Shown here: in pieces, positions 18,181-26,451 of the stretch
Position numbering within the stretch: the stretch's first letter is position 1
Layout of the letters: the number at the start of each line of letters is the position of its first letter
NCBI RefSeq assembly: GCF_017876115.1
Contig: NZ_JAGINO010000005.1
Span: forward strand, 62,001-126,000
DNA length: 64,000 nt
DNA from: Azospirillum picis
Lineage (GTDB): Bacteria > Pseudomonadota > Alphaproteobacteria > Azospirillales > Azospirillaceae
Direction: 5' to 3'
The notes under the pieces: generated by a model
What the model saw: only the letters and a program-made list of their open reading frames with translations
Told to the model about the DNA's origin: nothing
Databases searched by the model: none
Program-made: the position numbers and the translations under genes

Positions 18181-18672
18181 ATGGCACATCGCGAACACCG
18201 TTACGCGGTCCGGCTGGACTGGACCGGCAATCTCGGCAGCGGCACCTCGGCCTACCGGGCCTACAGCCGCGACCATGAGCTGACGGCGGGAACCAAGCCG
18301 GCGATTCCGGGCACCGCCGATCCCGCCTTCCGCGGCGATCCGGCACGCTGGAACCCGGAGGAGATGCTGGTCGGCGCCCTGTCATCCTGCCACCAGCTCT
18401 GGTACCTGCATCTGTGCGCCGCGGCGGGGATCGTGGTCACCGCCTACACCGACGACGCCGAAGGCGTGATGGAGGAGGAGGCCGGCGGAGCCGGGCAGTT
18501 CAGCGGGGTTGTCCTACGGCCGCGGGTGATGCTGGCACCGGGCGCCGACGCCGCCAAGGCGATGGCCCTGCACCATGAAGCGGCGGAGAAATGCTTCATT
18601 GGCCGGTCCGTCAACTTCCCGGTGCGGCACGAGCCGGTCGTGAGGGTCGGATCGGGCACCGAACCCGTCTGA
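18181..18672 (+). CDS. OsmC-family protein
   Basis: 163-residue cytoplasmic protein of the OsmC/Ohr fold, a thiol peroxidase family for organic hydroperoxides. The first conserved Cys is in LVGALSSCHQLWYLHLCA and the second in HHEAAEKCFIGRSVNFPV, the usual pair. ATG 18181 follows AAGGA. The product is a little longer at its N-terminus than Ohr, as in the YhfA-unlike OsmC branch. It follows the AEC transporter by 17 bp. Peroxide reduction is inferred from the two cysteines. Confidence 0.88.
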   Translation: MAHREHRYAVRLDWTGNLGSGTSAYRAYSRDHELTAGTKPAIPGTADPAFRGDPARWNPEEMLVGALSSCHQLWYLHLCAAAGIVVTAYTDDAEGVMEEEAGGAGQFSGVVLRPRVMLAPGADAAKAMALHHEAAEKCFIGRSVNFPVRHEPVVRVGSGTEPV

Positions 18673-18811
18673 GCGGGCGCCGCAGAACATCCCCGGCTGC
18701 CCGGGAGACGAAAGAGCCGACGAGGAGTCCTGCGCGATTTAAGCCGAATTTTATGTAACATCAGGTTGTGCTTTTTGGTATCATGGCCCCTATCGCGGAG
18801 AGAGGTGCGCC

Positions 18812-19855
18812 ATGTCTCTCGTAACGACGGCATACAGTGCAGCCATGACCCTCAAGGCGGCAGTGGGGGCCACCCTGCCGCCGGCAAGGGTGGCGGGATC
18901 GCCGACGGCGGCGTCAGGCAAGGACGGGACGGCGACCACAGGCGGCGGCCCGGCAGTGATCGTCAGCCTGTCACTGGAAGCCCAGCGGACGCTGGCCGTC
19001 TCGGGGGCCGCCGCGACACAGGTGTCCTCCCGGCTCCAGGCGACGGAGGCCGCCGCCCCGAAGGCCGGATCAGGCGCCGGAACCGCCTTCCTGCGTTATT
19101 TTCCCACACGGGACGGCACGCCGGCCTCGGCCCTGGCCGATGCGGTCTCCAACCCGGCGCGGGAAACCAGTTCGGCCGGCAAGTCGCTGGATGAGGTTGG
19201 TGCGGATGCCCGCAGCCGCATGGACACGGTCTACGCAGCGATGGCCGCCAGCGGCCAGCCCTTCGATTTCAACAGCTTCGAGGGACGCGATTGGTATTCG
19301 CTGATGGGAAGCCTCGACCGGCGGTCGCTCTACGCGGTCAGCAGCAACACCGGCGGGCTCTTTTCCAAGCAGGAACAGGACATCGCCCAGTCCATCATGT
19401 CCCAGCAACAGGGTTTGGCGATGGGCCTCTACAACGGTCCCATCAGCCAGGAGGGGAGCTTCGTCGATCCCTTCCAGGGTGACACCGCCGCCCGCATGAA
19501 GGCAGGGGTTTCCTTCCTGGACAAGGTCAGCAACGACGAGAAGGCGTCGCTTCCCTGGGCGGTGGACCGGGCCTCGGCGCAAATCTCCTACCAGTGGACC
19601 ATGGACGGAGCGGCCTCCGAGGACCTGAGCAGCGACAACCCGCTGGTCAAGCTCATCGTATCGGCCATGGACACCATGCGGACCGGGAGAAGCCGGGGAT
19701 TGAGCAACGGCCCCATCAACACCGCCGACACCCTGAAGGCGCAGCCGTGGTTCAAGGGGTTCGAATCGCAGCTCGACGGCGTCATGCAACAGTCCAAGGA
19801 ACTGTACCGTGCCAAGGCTGCATCCGACCAAGAGGGCCGTGCCAGACCGGGATGA
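18812..19855 (+). CDS. Protein of unknown function with a serine/alanine-rich N-terminus
   Basis: I do not recognise this 347-residue protein. ATG 18812 is preceded by GAGAGG at good spacing, and the 70 bp upstream are unusually AT-rich for this DNA (for example AATTTTATGTAACATC), consistent with a promoter. The first 100 residues are low complexity (Ala, Thr, Gly, Ser) and contain VIVSLSLEAQRTLAVSG, a short segment of a kind I have seen at the start of uncharacterised alphaproteobacterial proteins. The rest is a mixed fold (DWYSLMGSLDRRSLYAVSSN, FSKQEQDIAQSIMSQQQG). No signal peptide or membrane helix. It ends 38 bp from the convergent kinase gene and seems to be transcribed alone. Confidence 0.75.
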   Translation: MSLVTTAYSAAMTLKAAVGATLPPARVAGSPTAASGKDGTATTGGGPAVIVSLSLEAQRTLAVSGAAATQVSSRLQATEAAAPKAGSGAGTAFLRYFPTRDGTPASALADAVSNPARETSSAGKSLDEVGADARSRMDTVYAAMAASGQPFDFNSFEGRDWYSLMGSLDRRSLYAVSSNTGGLFSKQEQDIAQSIMSQQQGLAMGLYNGPISQEGSFVDPFQGDTAARMKAGVSFLDKVSNDEKASLPWAVDRASAQISYQWTMDGAASEDLSSDNPLVKLIVSAMDTMRTGRSRGLSNGPINTADTLKAQPWFKGFESQLDGVMQQSKELYRAKAASDQEGRARPG

Positions 19856-19893
19856 CGGATCGGCATGAGGGATCGGAATGAGGGCGGGCGACC

Positions 19894-21237
19894 CTATCCG
19901 AGCAGCCGCTCGAACAGGTCCTCGCCGCCCATCTGCCCACCCTTCAGCATCAACTCCAGCCCATCGATCGCCGGATCGTCGGCATGGGTACGGCTGATGG
20001 TGACGCCGGGCGCCAAGGTGCCGCGGTAGGACAGGCCCCAGCAGCCGAACGCCCGCACCGCGAGGCTGGAGGTGTCGCCGCCGGCGATGCCGACGCGGCG
20101 CAGCGGCACCCGCCGCACCAGCGCCGCAGCAAATTCCGCCGTGGCACTGGCGACCTGGCCGGCCCGCCGGGTGTCGGCGGCGACGTCCTCCGGCGGCGCG
20201 GTCCAGACCAGGGTGTGACGACCGGCTGCCAGGCTTCCCGCCGCCTCGACCAGCAGCGCCTCGCCATAGGCCGGGTCGTCGCACAACGCCATGGCGTCCG
20301 CCTGGATGCGGTTGTAGGAGCGCGCCGCCTCGATCTGCCGCCTCGTCACCGGCGACAGGCTGCCGGCCATCAGGAAGACCGGCGAGGACGCCGGTGCCAG
20401 CGGCATATCCGGCGCCGCGAGGCCGGCCGGCTCCCCATCGGATGGCGCGTCCCGCGATCGCTCCTCCCAGTGGGCGGCAAGCGCCTGGGCAATGCTGCTC
20501 GGCCCGACCGCCAGGAGCGGCAGGCGCCTCTCCCCGGAGCGAGCGGCGCGGCTCCAGATCAGCCGGCCGATCACGGCAAGATCCTCGGTGCGCGCGACGT
20601 CCATCAACAGCGCGGGCGGCCTCCCGTCCAGCAGCCGCTCCAGCCGGACATCCAGGTCGGCGGGATCCAGCGCATAGTCGGGATAGTGCAGCGCCGCCAT
20701 GCCCTCCAGCCCCTGGACGGCGAGGTGACGGCGCAGGTCGCCCTCGGTCATCGGGGTGACCGGGTGGACGCTCATCGTCGGATGGCGGTCGATGCGGTGT
20801 ACGGTGCCTCCGGTCCCCGCCGCGGCGAACAGCGTGCTGAACAGGCAATAGCGCCCGATGTTCGGCTGCCCCCCGACCACCGGACGGAAGGGGTTGGGGA
20901 AGAAGGGGGCGAGCGTGCGCAACGCCTCGCCGATGCTGCCCACCGCCGGCGCGCTGTCGAAGGTCGAGCAGCATTTGTAATGCATCACCGCCACGCCAAG
21001 CGCCGCGAAGAAGCGGCCGACCGGCGCCAGCTCCGCCCTCATGGCGTCGGGGGACATGCTGCGCGCCGCGCCGGCGATGCCGACGGCATCCAGCGGTCCG
21101 GCCGCGCCCAGCCGGGCGACGTCCGGCACATCGAGGAACAGCAATGCCCGCAGCCCGGCCTTCGCCAGCGCCGCCAGCGTGTCGGTCGCCCCGGTGAAGT
21201 CGTCGCCATACCAGCCGAGCCGTGGATGCGAGGCCAT
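19894..21237 (-). CDS. Four-carbon acid-sugar kinase family (DUF1537) protein
   Basis: ATP-dependent sugar-acid kinase of 447 residues. The N-terminal substrate domain begins with LGWYGDDFTGATDTLAALAK, the hallmark of the OtnK/DUF1537 family, and has YKCCSTFDSAPAVGSIGEAL further on. The C-terminal nucleotide domain carries the glycine-rich RRVGIAGGDTSSLAVRAFG and GLELMLKGGQMGGEDLF. Known members phosphorylate 3-oxo-tetronates, D-threonate and, next to RuBisCO-like proteins, 3-oxo-isoapionate (OiaK in D-apionate catabolism). Because it starts 5 bp after the RuBisCO-like gene and lies in a TRAP operon, the OiaK role is the best guess, but this is inference from context. ATG 21237 has GAGGG upstream. 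Confidence 0.9.
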   Translation of the reverse strand: MASHPRLGWYGDDFTGATDTLAALAKAGLRALLFLDVPDVARLGAAGPLDAVGIAGAARSMSPDAMRAELAPVGRFFAALGVAVMHYKCCSTFDSAPAVGSIGEALRTLAPFFPNPFRPVVGGQPNIGRYCLFSTLFAAAGTGGTVHRIDRHPTMSVHPVTPMTEGDLRRHLAVQGLEGMAALHYPDYALDPADLDVRLERLLDGRPPALLMDVARTEDLAVIGRLIWSRAARSGERRLPLLAVGPSSIAQALAAHWEERSRDAPSDGEPAGLAAPDMPLAPASSPVFLMAGSLSPVTRRQIEAARSYNRIQADAMALCDDPAYGEALLVEAAGSLAAGRHTLVWTAPPEDVAADTRRAGQVASATAEFAAALVRRVPLRRVGIAGGDTSSLAVRAFGCWGLSYRGTLAPGVTISRTHADDPAIDGLELMLKGGQMGGEDLFERLLG

Positions 21238-21242
21238 CGCCC

Positions 21243-22523
21243 TCAGCCTTTCTTGCCGAAGAAGTCCAGCGCCCGGCGCAGTTCGGGCTGCTCCGCCGCC
21301 GCCTGCTGCAGGGTGCGCCCACCGCGGACGGCGTCCCAGGCCTGCCGGATGCTGAGCACGCCGGCCGCCGGCCCGTCGGGGTGGGCCATGATGCCGCCCC
21401 CGGACATGAACAGCAGGTCGGCGGTCTTCACCGCCTCCCAGGTGACCGGTACGGTGCCCGCCCATTGCCCGGACGAGAAGGCCGGCATCACGGCATCCTC
21501 CGCCCCCGGTGCGTCCGCCGCCAACGGTGCGAGGCAGGCCCGCGCCCCGTCGATCACCTCGGCATCGGGCTGGGCGAACTTGCCGTTCAGGCCGTGGACA
21601 TGCATGTGGTCCACGCCGGCCAGGCGCCACAGCGCCTGGTAGGCATCGAAGCCGATGCCGAGCAGCGGATGGCGGGAGAGGGCGCCGAACCCATTGCGAT
21701 GGCCGTGCAGCACGAGCCCGGAATGCCGGCGCAGCGTCTGCACCGCCGAATGGCCGCACCAGTTCAGGCTGACCATGACGCAGCTCCCACCCTCGCGCTC
21801 CACCAGGTCGGCATGGCGGCGCATCGCGTCCGTCTCGTCGGTGATGTTGAAGGCGACCATCACATGCTTGCCGGTGCGGTCCTGGTGGCGCCGCACCCGC
21901 GCCATCACCGCCGGGACGCGCTGGGCCAGCGGCGCATGGTCGGGATCGGCGCAGATCTCGTCGTCCTTGATGAAGTCCAGGCCGGCCGCGCACAGGGTGC
22001 CGACCAGCTCGCCGGTCTCGTCCGCCGACAGCCCGACATTGGGCTTGAGGATCGAGCCGACCAGCGGCCCGTCGGCCGCCCCCGTCAGCCGGCGCGTGCC
22101 GGCGACGCCGTGGACGGGCTTGTCGAAGCGGTCGCGGTAGCTCTGCGGCAGGCGCAGGCTTTCCAGCCGCAGGCCGGTGACCTCGCCGAGGTCGAAGAGG
22201 TTGCCCGCGACGGTCGCCGCCAGCGTCGGCAGGTTGGCGCCGATGTTGGCGACGGGAAAGGAGATGGTGACGCGCGCGCGCTGCCAGGGGCCGGGATTGC
22301 GCTGCCGCTCCAGCCAGGTGTTGGGCAGCGCCGGCGTTTCGGCGACGTCGAGCTTCTCCACCGCCTCGACGATGGCGCGGGCGCGGGCGCGCAGGTCGTC
22401 GGTTTCGCCATGGACGCGGGTGAAGGTGCCGCAGGACTGCTCGCCCGCCATCACCTCGGCCACCTTGGCGGGGGCGAGCGGCGTTTCGATCAGGTATGTC
22501 GCTTCGATGCGGTCGGCGTGCAT
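21243..22523 (-). CDS. RuBisCO-like protein (probable 3-oxo-isoapionate-4-phosphate decarboxylase type)
   Basis: RuBisCO large-subunit homologue of 426 residues that is not a CO2-fixing enzyme. Lys201, Asp203 and Glu204 equivalents are kept in GLDFIKDDEIC, so a carbamylated Lys and a metal are likely. Lys175 is kept but Lys177 is Asn (LKPNVGLS instead of IKPKLGLS). His294-Arg295 are kept (LHGHRNGFGAL), as is loop-6 Lys334 (GLNGKF), while Ser379-Gly-Gly becomes SGQ (FSSGQWAG). The phosphate loop is SGGGIMAHPDG. This mix fits the OiaX-like proteins of D-apionate catabolism better than form I-III enzymes. It is followed at once by a DUF1537 kinase. Paralogues with transcarboxylase/hydrolase activity (OiaT) are an alternative. 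Confidence 0.88.
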   Translation of the reverse strand: MHADRIEATYLIETPLAPAKVAEVMAGEQSCGTFTRVHGETDDLRARARAIVEAVEKLDVAETPALPNTWLERQRNPGPWQRARVTISFPVANIGANLPTLAATVAGNLFDLGEVTGLRLESLRLPQSYRDRFDKPVHGVAGTRRLTGAADGPLVGSILKPNVGLSADETGELVGTLCAAGLDFIKDDEICADPDHAPLAQRVPAVMARVRRHQDRTGKHVMVAFNITDETDAMRRHADLVEREGGSCVMVSLNWCGHSAVQTLRRHSGLVLHGHRNGFGALSRHPLLGIGFDAYQALWRLAGVDHMHVHGLNGKFAQPDAEVIDGARACLAPLAADAPGAEDAVMPAFSSGQWAGTVPVTWEAVKTADLLFMSGGGIMAHPDGPAAGVLSIRQAWDAVRGGRTLQQAAAEQPELRRALDFFGKKG

Positions 22524-22561
22524 GGGAGGGCCTTGTGATCGGGTGGAGTGCTGCCGGGGAT

Positions 22562-22668
22562 GCCCCCTTCCCATCCCTCCCCCTCGTCGAGGGAGAGGGG
22601 GCAGGAGCTTTGCGGGAGTTCGGCGGCGTTCCCTCGCCCGCAAAGCGGGGGAGGGTTAGGGAGGGGGC
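22562..22668. repeat. Inverted pair of C-rich palindromic intergenic repeats
   Basis: Second example of the paired repeat seen at 7619-7722. The left unit (22562-22602) is GCCCCCTTCCCATCCCTCCC followed by CCTCGTCGAGGGAGAGGGGGC; the right unit (about 22631-22668) is the opposite orientation, with GCAAAGCGGGGGAGGGTTAG then GGAGGGGGC. It lies inside the operon between the VOC and RuBisCO-like genes, where the transcript could fold and separate the two messages. Confidence 0.75.
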
Positions 22669-22690
22669 AAGACGCCGGCCACGGCCGGTC

Positions 22691-23230
22691 CTACAGCGTG
22701 CTCAGGTCCGGAAAGGGCCGCACCGGGTCGGAGCCGTCCCAGCCCATCGAGGCCTCGCGGATCAGGTCGAACATGCGCCCCTTGGGTCCGGCGACCTCGG
22801 ACAGCTCGATCACCGTGCCGGGATGGTATTCGGTGTCGAAATAGACGAAGCGGCCCTTCTCGCCGACCTCGCCGCTCATCACCGGCTTGAAGCCCTGGCC
22901 GAGCAGGCGGTCCAGGTCGGCGTCATAGTCCTCGGTCCAGTAGGCGACATGCTGCAGCCCGGTGTTCCCGGCCTGGAGGAAGTCGCGGTACATCGAGGGC
23001 GCGTCGTTGCGGGTCTGGATCAGTTCCATCTGCAGCGGGCCGGAGTTGGCGAGCGCCACGGAGTTGTGAACGTCGTAGGATTCGCCGCGGTAGGTGTAGT
23101 TCCGGATCGGAACCCGCTCGTTGTAGTACCAGGGGCCGATGCCGAGGGTGCGGCTCCAATAGTCCATGGCGGCCTCGATGTCGCGCACGACGTAGCCAGC
23201 CTGACGGATCTGGCCGAAGAATCGGCTCAT
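22691..23230 (-). CDS. VOC (glyoxalase/dioxygenase fold) family protein
   Basis: 179-residue metal-binding protein of the vicinal-oxygen-chelate fold. The N-terminal beta-alpha unit QAGYVVRDIEAAMDYWSRTLG is typical, and HVAYWTEDYDADLDRLLGQG with VIELSEVAG gives the second half; His in LQHVAYW and Glu in TVIELSE are candidate metal ligands. VOC proteins act as isomerases, dioxygenases or lyases, so the reaction is not predictable. ATG 23230 follows GGAG. It lies between the TRAP permease and the RuBisCO-like gene on the same strand and so probably takes part in the same catabolic route. I know of no VOC step in the described apionate pathways. Confidence 0.85.
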   Translation of the reverse strand: MSRFFGQIRQAGYVVRDIEAAMDYWSRTLGIGPWYYNERVPIRNYTYRGESYDVHNSVALANSGPLQMELIQTRNDAPSMYRDFLQAGNTGLQHVAYWTEDYDADLDRLLGQGFKPVMSGEVGEKGRFVYFDTEYHPGTVIELSEVAGPKGRMFDLIREASMGWDGSDPVRPFPDLSTL

Positions 23231-23284
23231 TGACGGAACTCCGGAAGAGGATTGTGAGGAGGGGTGGGCCGGCCGACCTCGCGG

Positions 23285-25195
23285 TCAGTGCAGGAAGCCG
23301 GTGGAAATCCAGGGAATGGCGGCCACCACGACCAGCCCGACCAGCAGGGCGGCGACGTAGCCCCAGATGTGCTTCAGTCCCTCGTCGGGATGCACCTTGC
23401 TGATGGCGCAGGCGCCGTAGTAGCCAACGCCGAAGGGCGGCGCGAACAGGCCGATGCCCATGGCGAAGATGACGACCATCGCATAGTGCACCTCGTGCAC
23501 CCCGGCGGCGCGGGCGATGGGGAACAGCAGCGGGCCGAACAGGACGATGGCGGGAATGCCTTCCAGCACGCTGCCGAGGATGATGAAGGCGACGATGGAG
23601 ATCGCCAGGAAGCCGTAGGCGCCGCCGGGGATGCCGGCCATGAAGCGCGCCAGGTCGGAGGAGAAGCCGGACTGGGTCAGGCCCCAGGCCATGGCGGTGG
23701 CGCAGCCGATGATGAAGATGATGGCCCCGGTCAGCGACGCGGTCTCGACCAGCATCGGCTTCAGCCTGCGCCAGTCGAACTGGCGGTAGACCAGCAGCCC
23801 GGCCAGGGTGGAATAGGCGATGCCGATGGTCGACACCTCGGTCGCGGTGGCGACGCCCTCGACCACCGCGGCGCGGATGACGAAGGGCAGCAGCAGGGCG
23901 GGCAGCGCCACCAGGGCGAGACGGCCGATCTCCCGCGGGGCCGTCCGCTCGACGTGGCTGAGGTTCTCGTTGCGGTAGCGCAGCCAGACGACGAAGCACA
24001 GGCAGACGCCCAGGACCACGCCCGGCAGCATGCCGCCGGTGAACAGTGCCGCGATCGACACGCCGGTGACCGATCCGATGGTGATCAGCACGATGCTGGG
24101 CGGGATCGTCTCGGTCTGCGCACCGGTCGCCGACAGCAGCGCCACCAGGTCGCCCGGGGGGGCGCCGCGCTTCTTCATCTCCGGGAACAGAACCGGCGCG
24201 ATCGCCGCCATGTCGGCGACCTTGGAGCCGGAGATGCCGGAGACCAGATACATCGCCCCGATCAGCACGTAGGACAGGCCGCCGCGCACATGGCCGAGCA
24301 GGCTGGCGAGGAACTGGATCATGGCGCGGGCCATGCCGGTCATCTCGATCAGCAGCCCGAGGAAGACGAACAGCGGCACCGCCAGCAGGATCAGGTGGCT
24401 CATCCCCTCGTCCAGCCGGCCGACCATCACCAGCATCGGCGTCGTGGTGGTCAGGGCCAGATAGGCGAAGGTGGACAGCCCGAAGGAGAAGGCGATCGGC
24501 ACGCCGGCGAAGACGTTGGCCGCCACCAGCCCGACGAAGAAGATCACCAGGTTGACCTGCCCCAGCGGCTTCAGCACCGGGCCGGCGAGCCAGAAGGCGC
24601 CGACGACCACGGCCGTGAGCAGGGCGGCCAGCGCCACCGACCGCGGCCGGCCGACGCGCAGCAGCCGGAACAGCGCGGCGGCCAGCATCAGCGCGATCCC
24701 GGCCGGCAGGGCCGCCGCCCGCCAGGCGTTGGACACCTCCAGCGCCGGAGTGGTGATGAACTGCTCCTCGATGGCGTAATCGGCGGCGTGGTAGAGCACC
24801 ATCGCCAGGAAGGCGACCGGCGCGGTGATGGCAAGGCATTCCAGCACGCCCCGCGTCCCCGGACCGACGCGGGTGACCAGCCCGGTCATCCGCATATGCT
24901 CGCCGCGGCGCAGCGCCACCACCGCGCCCAGCATCGACAGCCAGAGGAACAGGATCGAGGCGAGTTCGTCCGACCACACCAGCGGCGTGTGGAAGACGTA
25001 GCGGGCGGCGACGCCCGCCAGCAGGACGACGATCTCGGCCAGCACCAGGAGGCCCGCCACGATCTCCACGCCGGCGGAGAGCCCGCGGTCGATGCGGCGC
25101 AGCAGCCCGGCTGCGACGCCATCGTCGCCGAGCAGGCCGGGTGTATCGGCATAGCCGTGGGCCGGGCCATGGACCGGTTCGGACATGTGGGACAT
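23285..25195 (-). CDS. TRAP transporter fused small and large permease (DctQM)
   Basis: Sodium-driven TRAP importer membrane subunit of 636 residues. The N-terminal third is DctQ-like with four helices (AGLLVLAEIVVLLAGVAARY, TPLVWSDELASILFLWLSML); the C-terminal part is the DctM domain with about twelve helices (IEMTGMARAMIQFLASLLGH, SGSKVADMAAIAPVLFPEMK, SATGAQTETIPPSIVLI, FAMGIGLFAPPFGVGYYGAC). ATG 25195 has AAGGA upstream; a further in-frame ATG at 25213 has none. It pairs with the binding protein upstream. Fused QM subunits are common. The solute is presumably the acid sugar handled by the kinase and the RuBisCO-like enzyme. Confidence 0.93.
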   Translation of the reverse strand: MSHMSEPVHGPAHGYADTPGLLGDDGVAAGLLRRIDRGLSAGVEIVAGLLVLAEIVVLLAGVAARYVFHTPLVWSDELASILFLWLSMLGAVVALRRGEHMRMTGLVTRVGPGTRGVLECLAITAPVAFLAMVLYHAADYAIEEQFITTPALEVSNAWRAAALPAGIALMLAAALFRLLRVGRPRSVALAALLTAVVVGAFWLAGPVLKPLGQVNLVIFFVGLVAANVFAGVPIAFSFGLSTFAYLALTTTTPMLVMVGRLDEGMSHLILLAVPLFVFLGLLIEMTGMARAMIQFLASLLGHVRGGLSYVLIGAMYLVSGISGSKVADMAAIAPVLFPEMKKRGAPPGDLVALLSATGAQTETIPPSIVLITIGSVTGVSIAALFTGGMLPGVVLGVCLCFVVWLRYRNENLSHVERTAPREIGRLALVALPALLLPFVIRAAVVEGVATATEVSTIGIAYSTLAGLLVYRQFDWRRLKPMLVETASLTGAIIFIIGCATAMAWGLTQSGFSSDLARFMAGIPGGAYGFLAISIVAFIILGSVLEGIPAIVLFGPLLFPIARAAGVHEVHYAMVVIFAMGIGLFAPPFGVGYYGACAISKVHPDEGLKHIWGYVAALLVGLVVVAAIPWISTGFLH

Positions 25196-25256
25196 GGCGG
25201 GGGGTTCCTTCATGCTGAGGCTGGCATGCTGCGGCGACCGGAAGGCGGGCTGCGGG

Positions 25257-26297
25257 TCAGGCGAGCTTGCCGACCGCCTCCTCCAGCAGGCCCCAGGCCT
25301 CGTCGCCGAAACGGCCCTTCCATTCAGCGTAGAAGCCGGCCTCGCGCAGCTTCGCGCGGAAGCTGTCGGGGGACGGCTGGTTGAAGGTCAGCCCCTTGGA
25401 TTCCAGGTCGGCCTTCACCGACTGGTTCAGCGTCTTGATGTCGCCGCGCTGAGCCATGCCGGCATCGTTGATGGCGTTGGCGACGATGGTCTGCATGTCC
25501 GGCGGCAGGCCCTTCCAGGCGCGGCCATTGGCGATGAACCAGAAACCGTCCCAGATGTGGTTGCTGAGCGAGCAGTATTTCTGCACTTCGAACAGCTTGG
25601 CGACCTGGATGATCGGCAGCGGGTTCTCCTGCGCGTCGACGATCCGGGTCTGCAGCGACGAGTAGACCTCGCTGAACTGCAGGCTGGCCGGGGCGGCGCC
25701 GAGGCCCTTGAACATCGCGATGCTGAGCGGACTGACAGGCACGCGGATCTTCAGGCCGTTCATGTCGGCGGCCGTGGTGATCGGCTTGTCGCCGCTGGTC
25801 ATCTGGCGGAAGCCGTTGTCCCACATCTTCTCGAAGGCATAGAGCCCGACCTTGGAGATGGCGTTGCGGACATGGGCGCCCAGCTTGCCGTCCATCGCCT
25901 TCCACACCTGGTCGTAGTCGGAGAAGGCGAAGCCCACCGCGTTGATCGCGGCGACCGGCACCAGGGTGGCGATGACCAGTGCCGACGGCGTGAAGAAGGT
26001 CAGGCCGCCGCTGCGCACCTGGCTCAGCATGTCGGTGTCGCCGCCGAGCTGGTTGTTGGGGAAGATCTTGACCTCGACCTTGCCGTTCGACTCCTTGGCG
26101 ATCCGCTCCGCAGCCTGCTGGGCGCGGACGTTCAGCGGGTGGGTCATCGGCAGGTTGTTGCCGTACTTCAGTTCATACTCGGCGGCCCGCGCGATGTGGG
26201 GCATGCCGATGACGGCGCCGGCGGCACCGATGGCGGGGATTGCCGCCGGGGCGCCGGCGATGGCCTTCAGCATGCTGCGGCGGGTCAGACTGGTCAT
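25257..26297 (-). CDS. TRAP transporter solute-binding protein (DctP family)
   Basis: Periplasmic binding protein of 346 residues, first gene of the catabolic operon. ATG 26297 is preceded by GGGAGGATC. The signal LTRRSMLKAIAG is Tat-like and ends near ARAAEYELKYG. DctP features: AERIAKESNGKVEVKIFPNN, the substrate-Arg region NGLKIRVPVSPLSIAMFKGL, and QFSEVYSSLQTRIVDAQENP. The conserved Arg in LKIRVP normally pairs with the ligand carboxylate, so an organic or sugar acid is expected. The downstream TRAP permease starts 61 bp after its stop codon. Confidence 0.94.
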   Translation of the reverse strand: MTSLTRRSMLKAIAGAPAAIPAIGAAGAVIGMPHIARAAEYELKYGNNLPMTHPLNVRAQQAAERIAKESNGKVEVKIFPNNQLGGDTDMLSQVRSGGLTFFTPSALVIATLVPVAAINAVGFAFSDYDQVWKAMDGKLGAHVRNAISKVGLYAFEKMWDNGFRQMTSGDKPITTAADMNGLKIRVPVSPLSIAMFKGLGAAPASLQFSEVYSSLQTRIVDAQENPLPIIQVAKLFEVQKYCSLSNHIWDGFWFIANGRAWKGLPPDMQTIVANAINDAGMAQRGDIKTLNQSVKADLESKGLTFNQPSPDSFRAKLREAGFYAEWKGRFGDEAWGLLEEAVGKLA

Positions 26298-26363
26298 TTC
26301 GATCCTCCCATGCACTGGTCGTTCGGGTTCCGGCCGTTTCTGCTGTTTCCGGCCTTGCGTTTC

Positions 26364-26388
26364 TGATGTGATCTGATGTCATTTGATG
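26364..26388. repeat. 10-bp phased TGATG repeats, probable repressor-binding region
   Basis: TGATG occurs at 26364, 26374 and 26384, exactly one helical turn apart, and GATG once more at 26396. On the operon strand this reads as 10-bp direct repeats ATGACATCAG and ATCACATCAG. The array lies just downstream of the proposed -10 box, where a LacI-type repressor would block transcription. The bases are seen; the function is inferred. Confidence 0.45.
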
Positions 26389-26400
26389 ATTGTTGGATGG

Positions 26401-26429
26401 ACGGTATGTCCAGCGACAGCAGGTGTCAA
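26401..26429 (-). promoter_or_regulatory. Probable promoter of the TRAP/RuBisCO-like operon
   Basis: On the minus strand TTGACA (26429-26424), a 17-bp spacer and TACCGT (26406-26401). The -35 box is a perfect match and the spacing is ideal; the -10 keeps the key TA...T. It lies about 100 bp upstream of the DctP start. Confidence 0.6.
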
Positions 26430-26451
26430 ACGCCAATGATGATGGTTTTTG

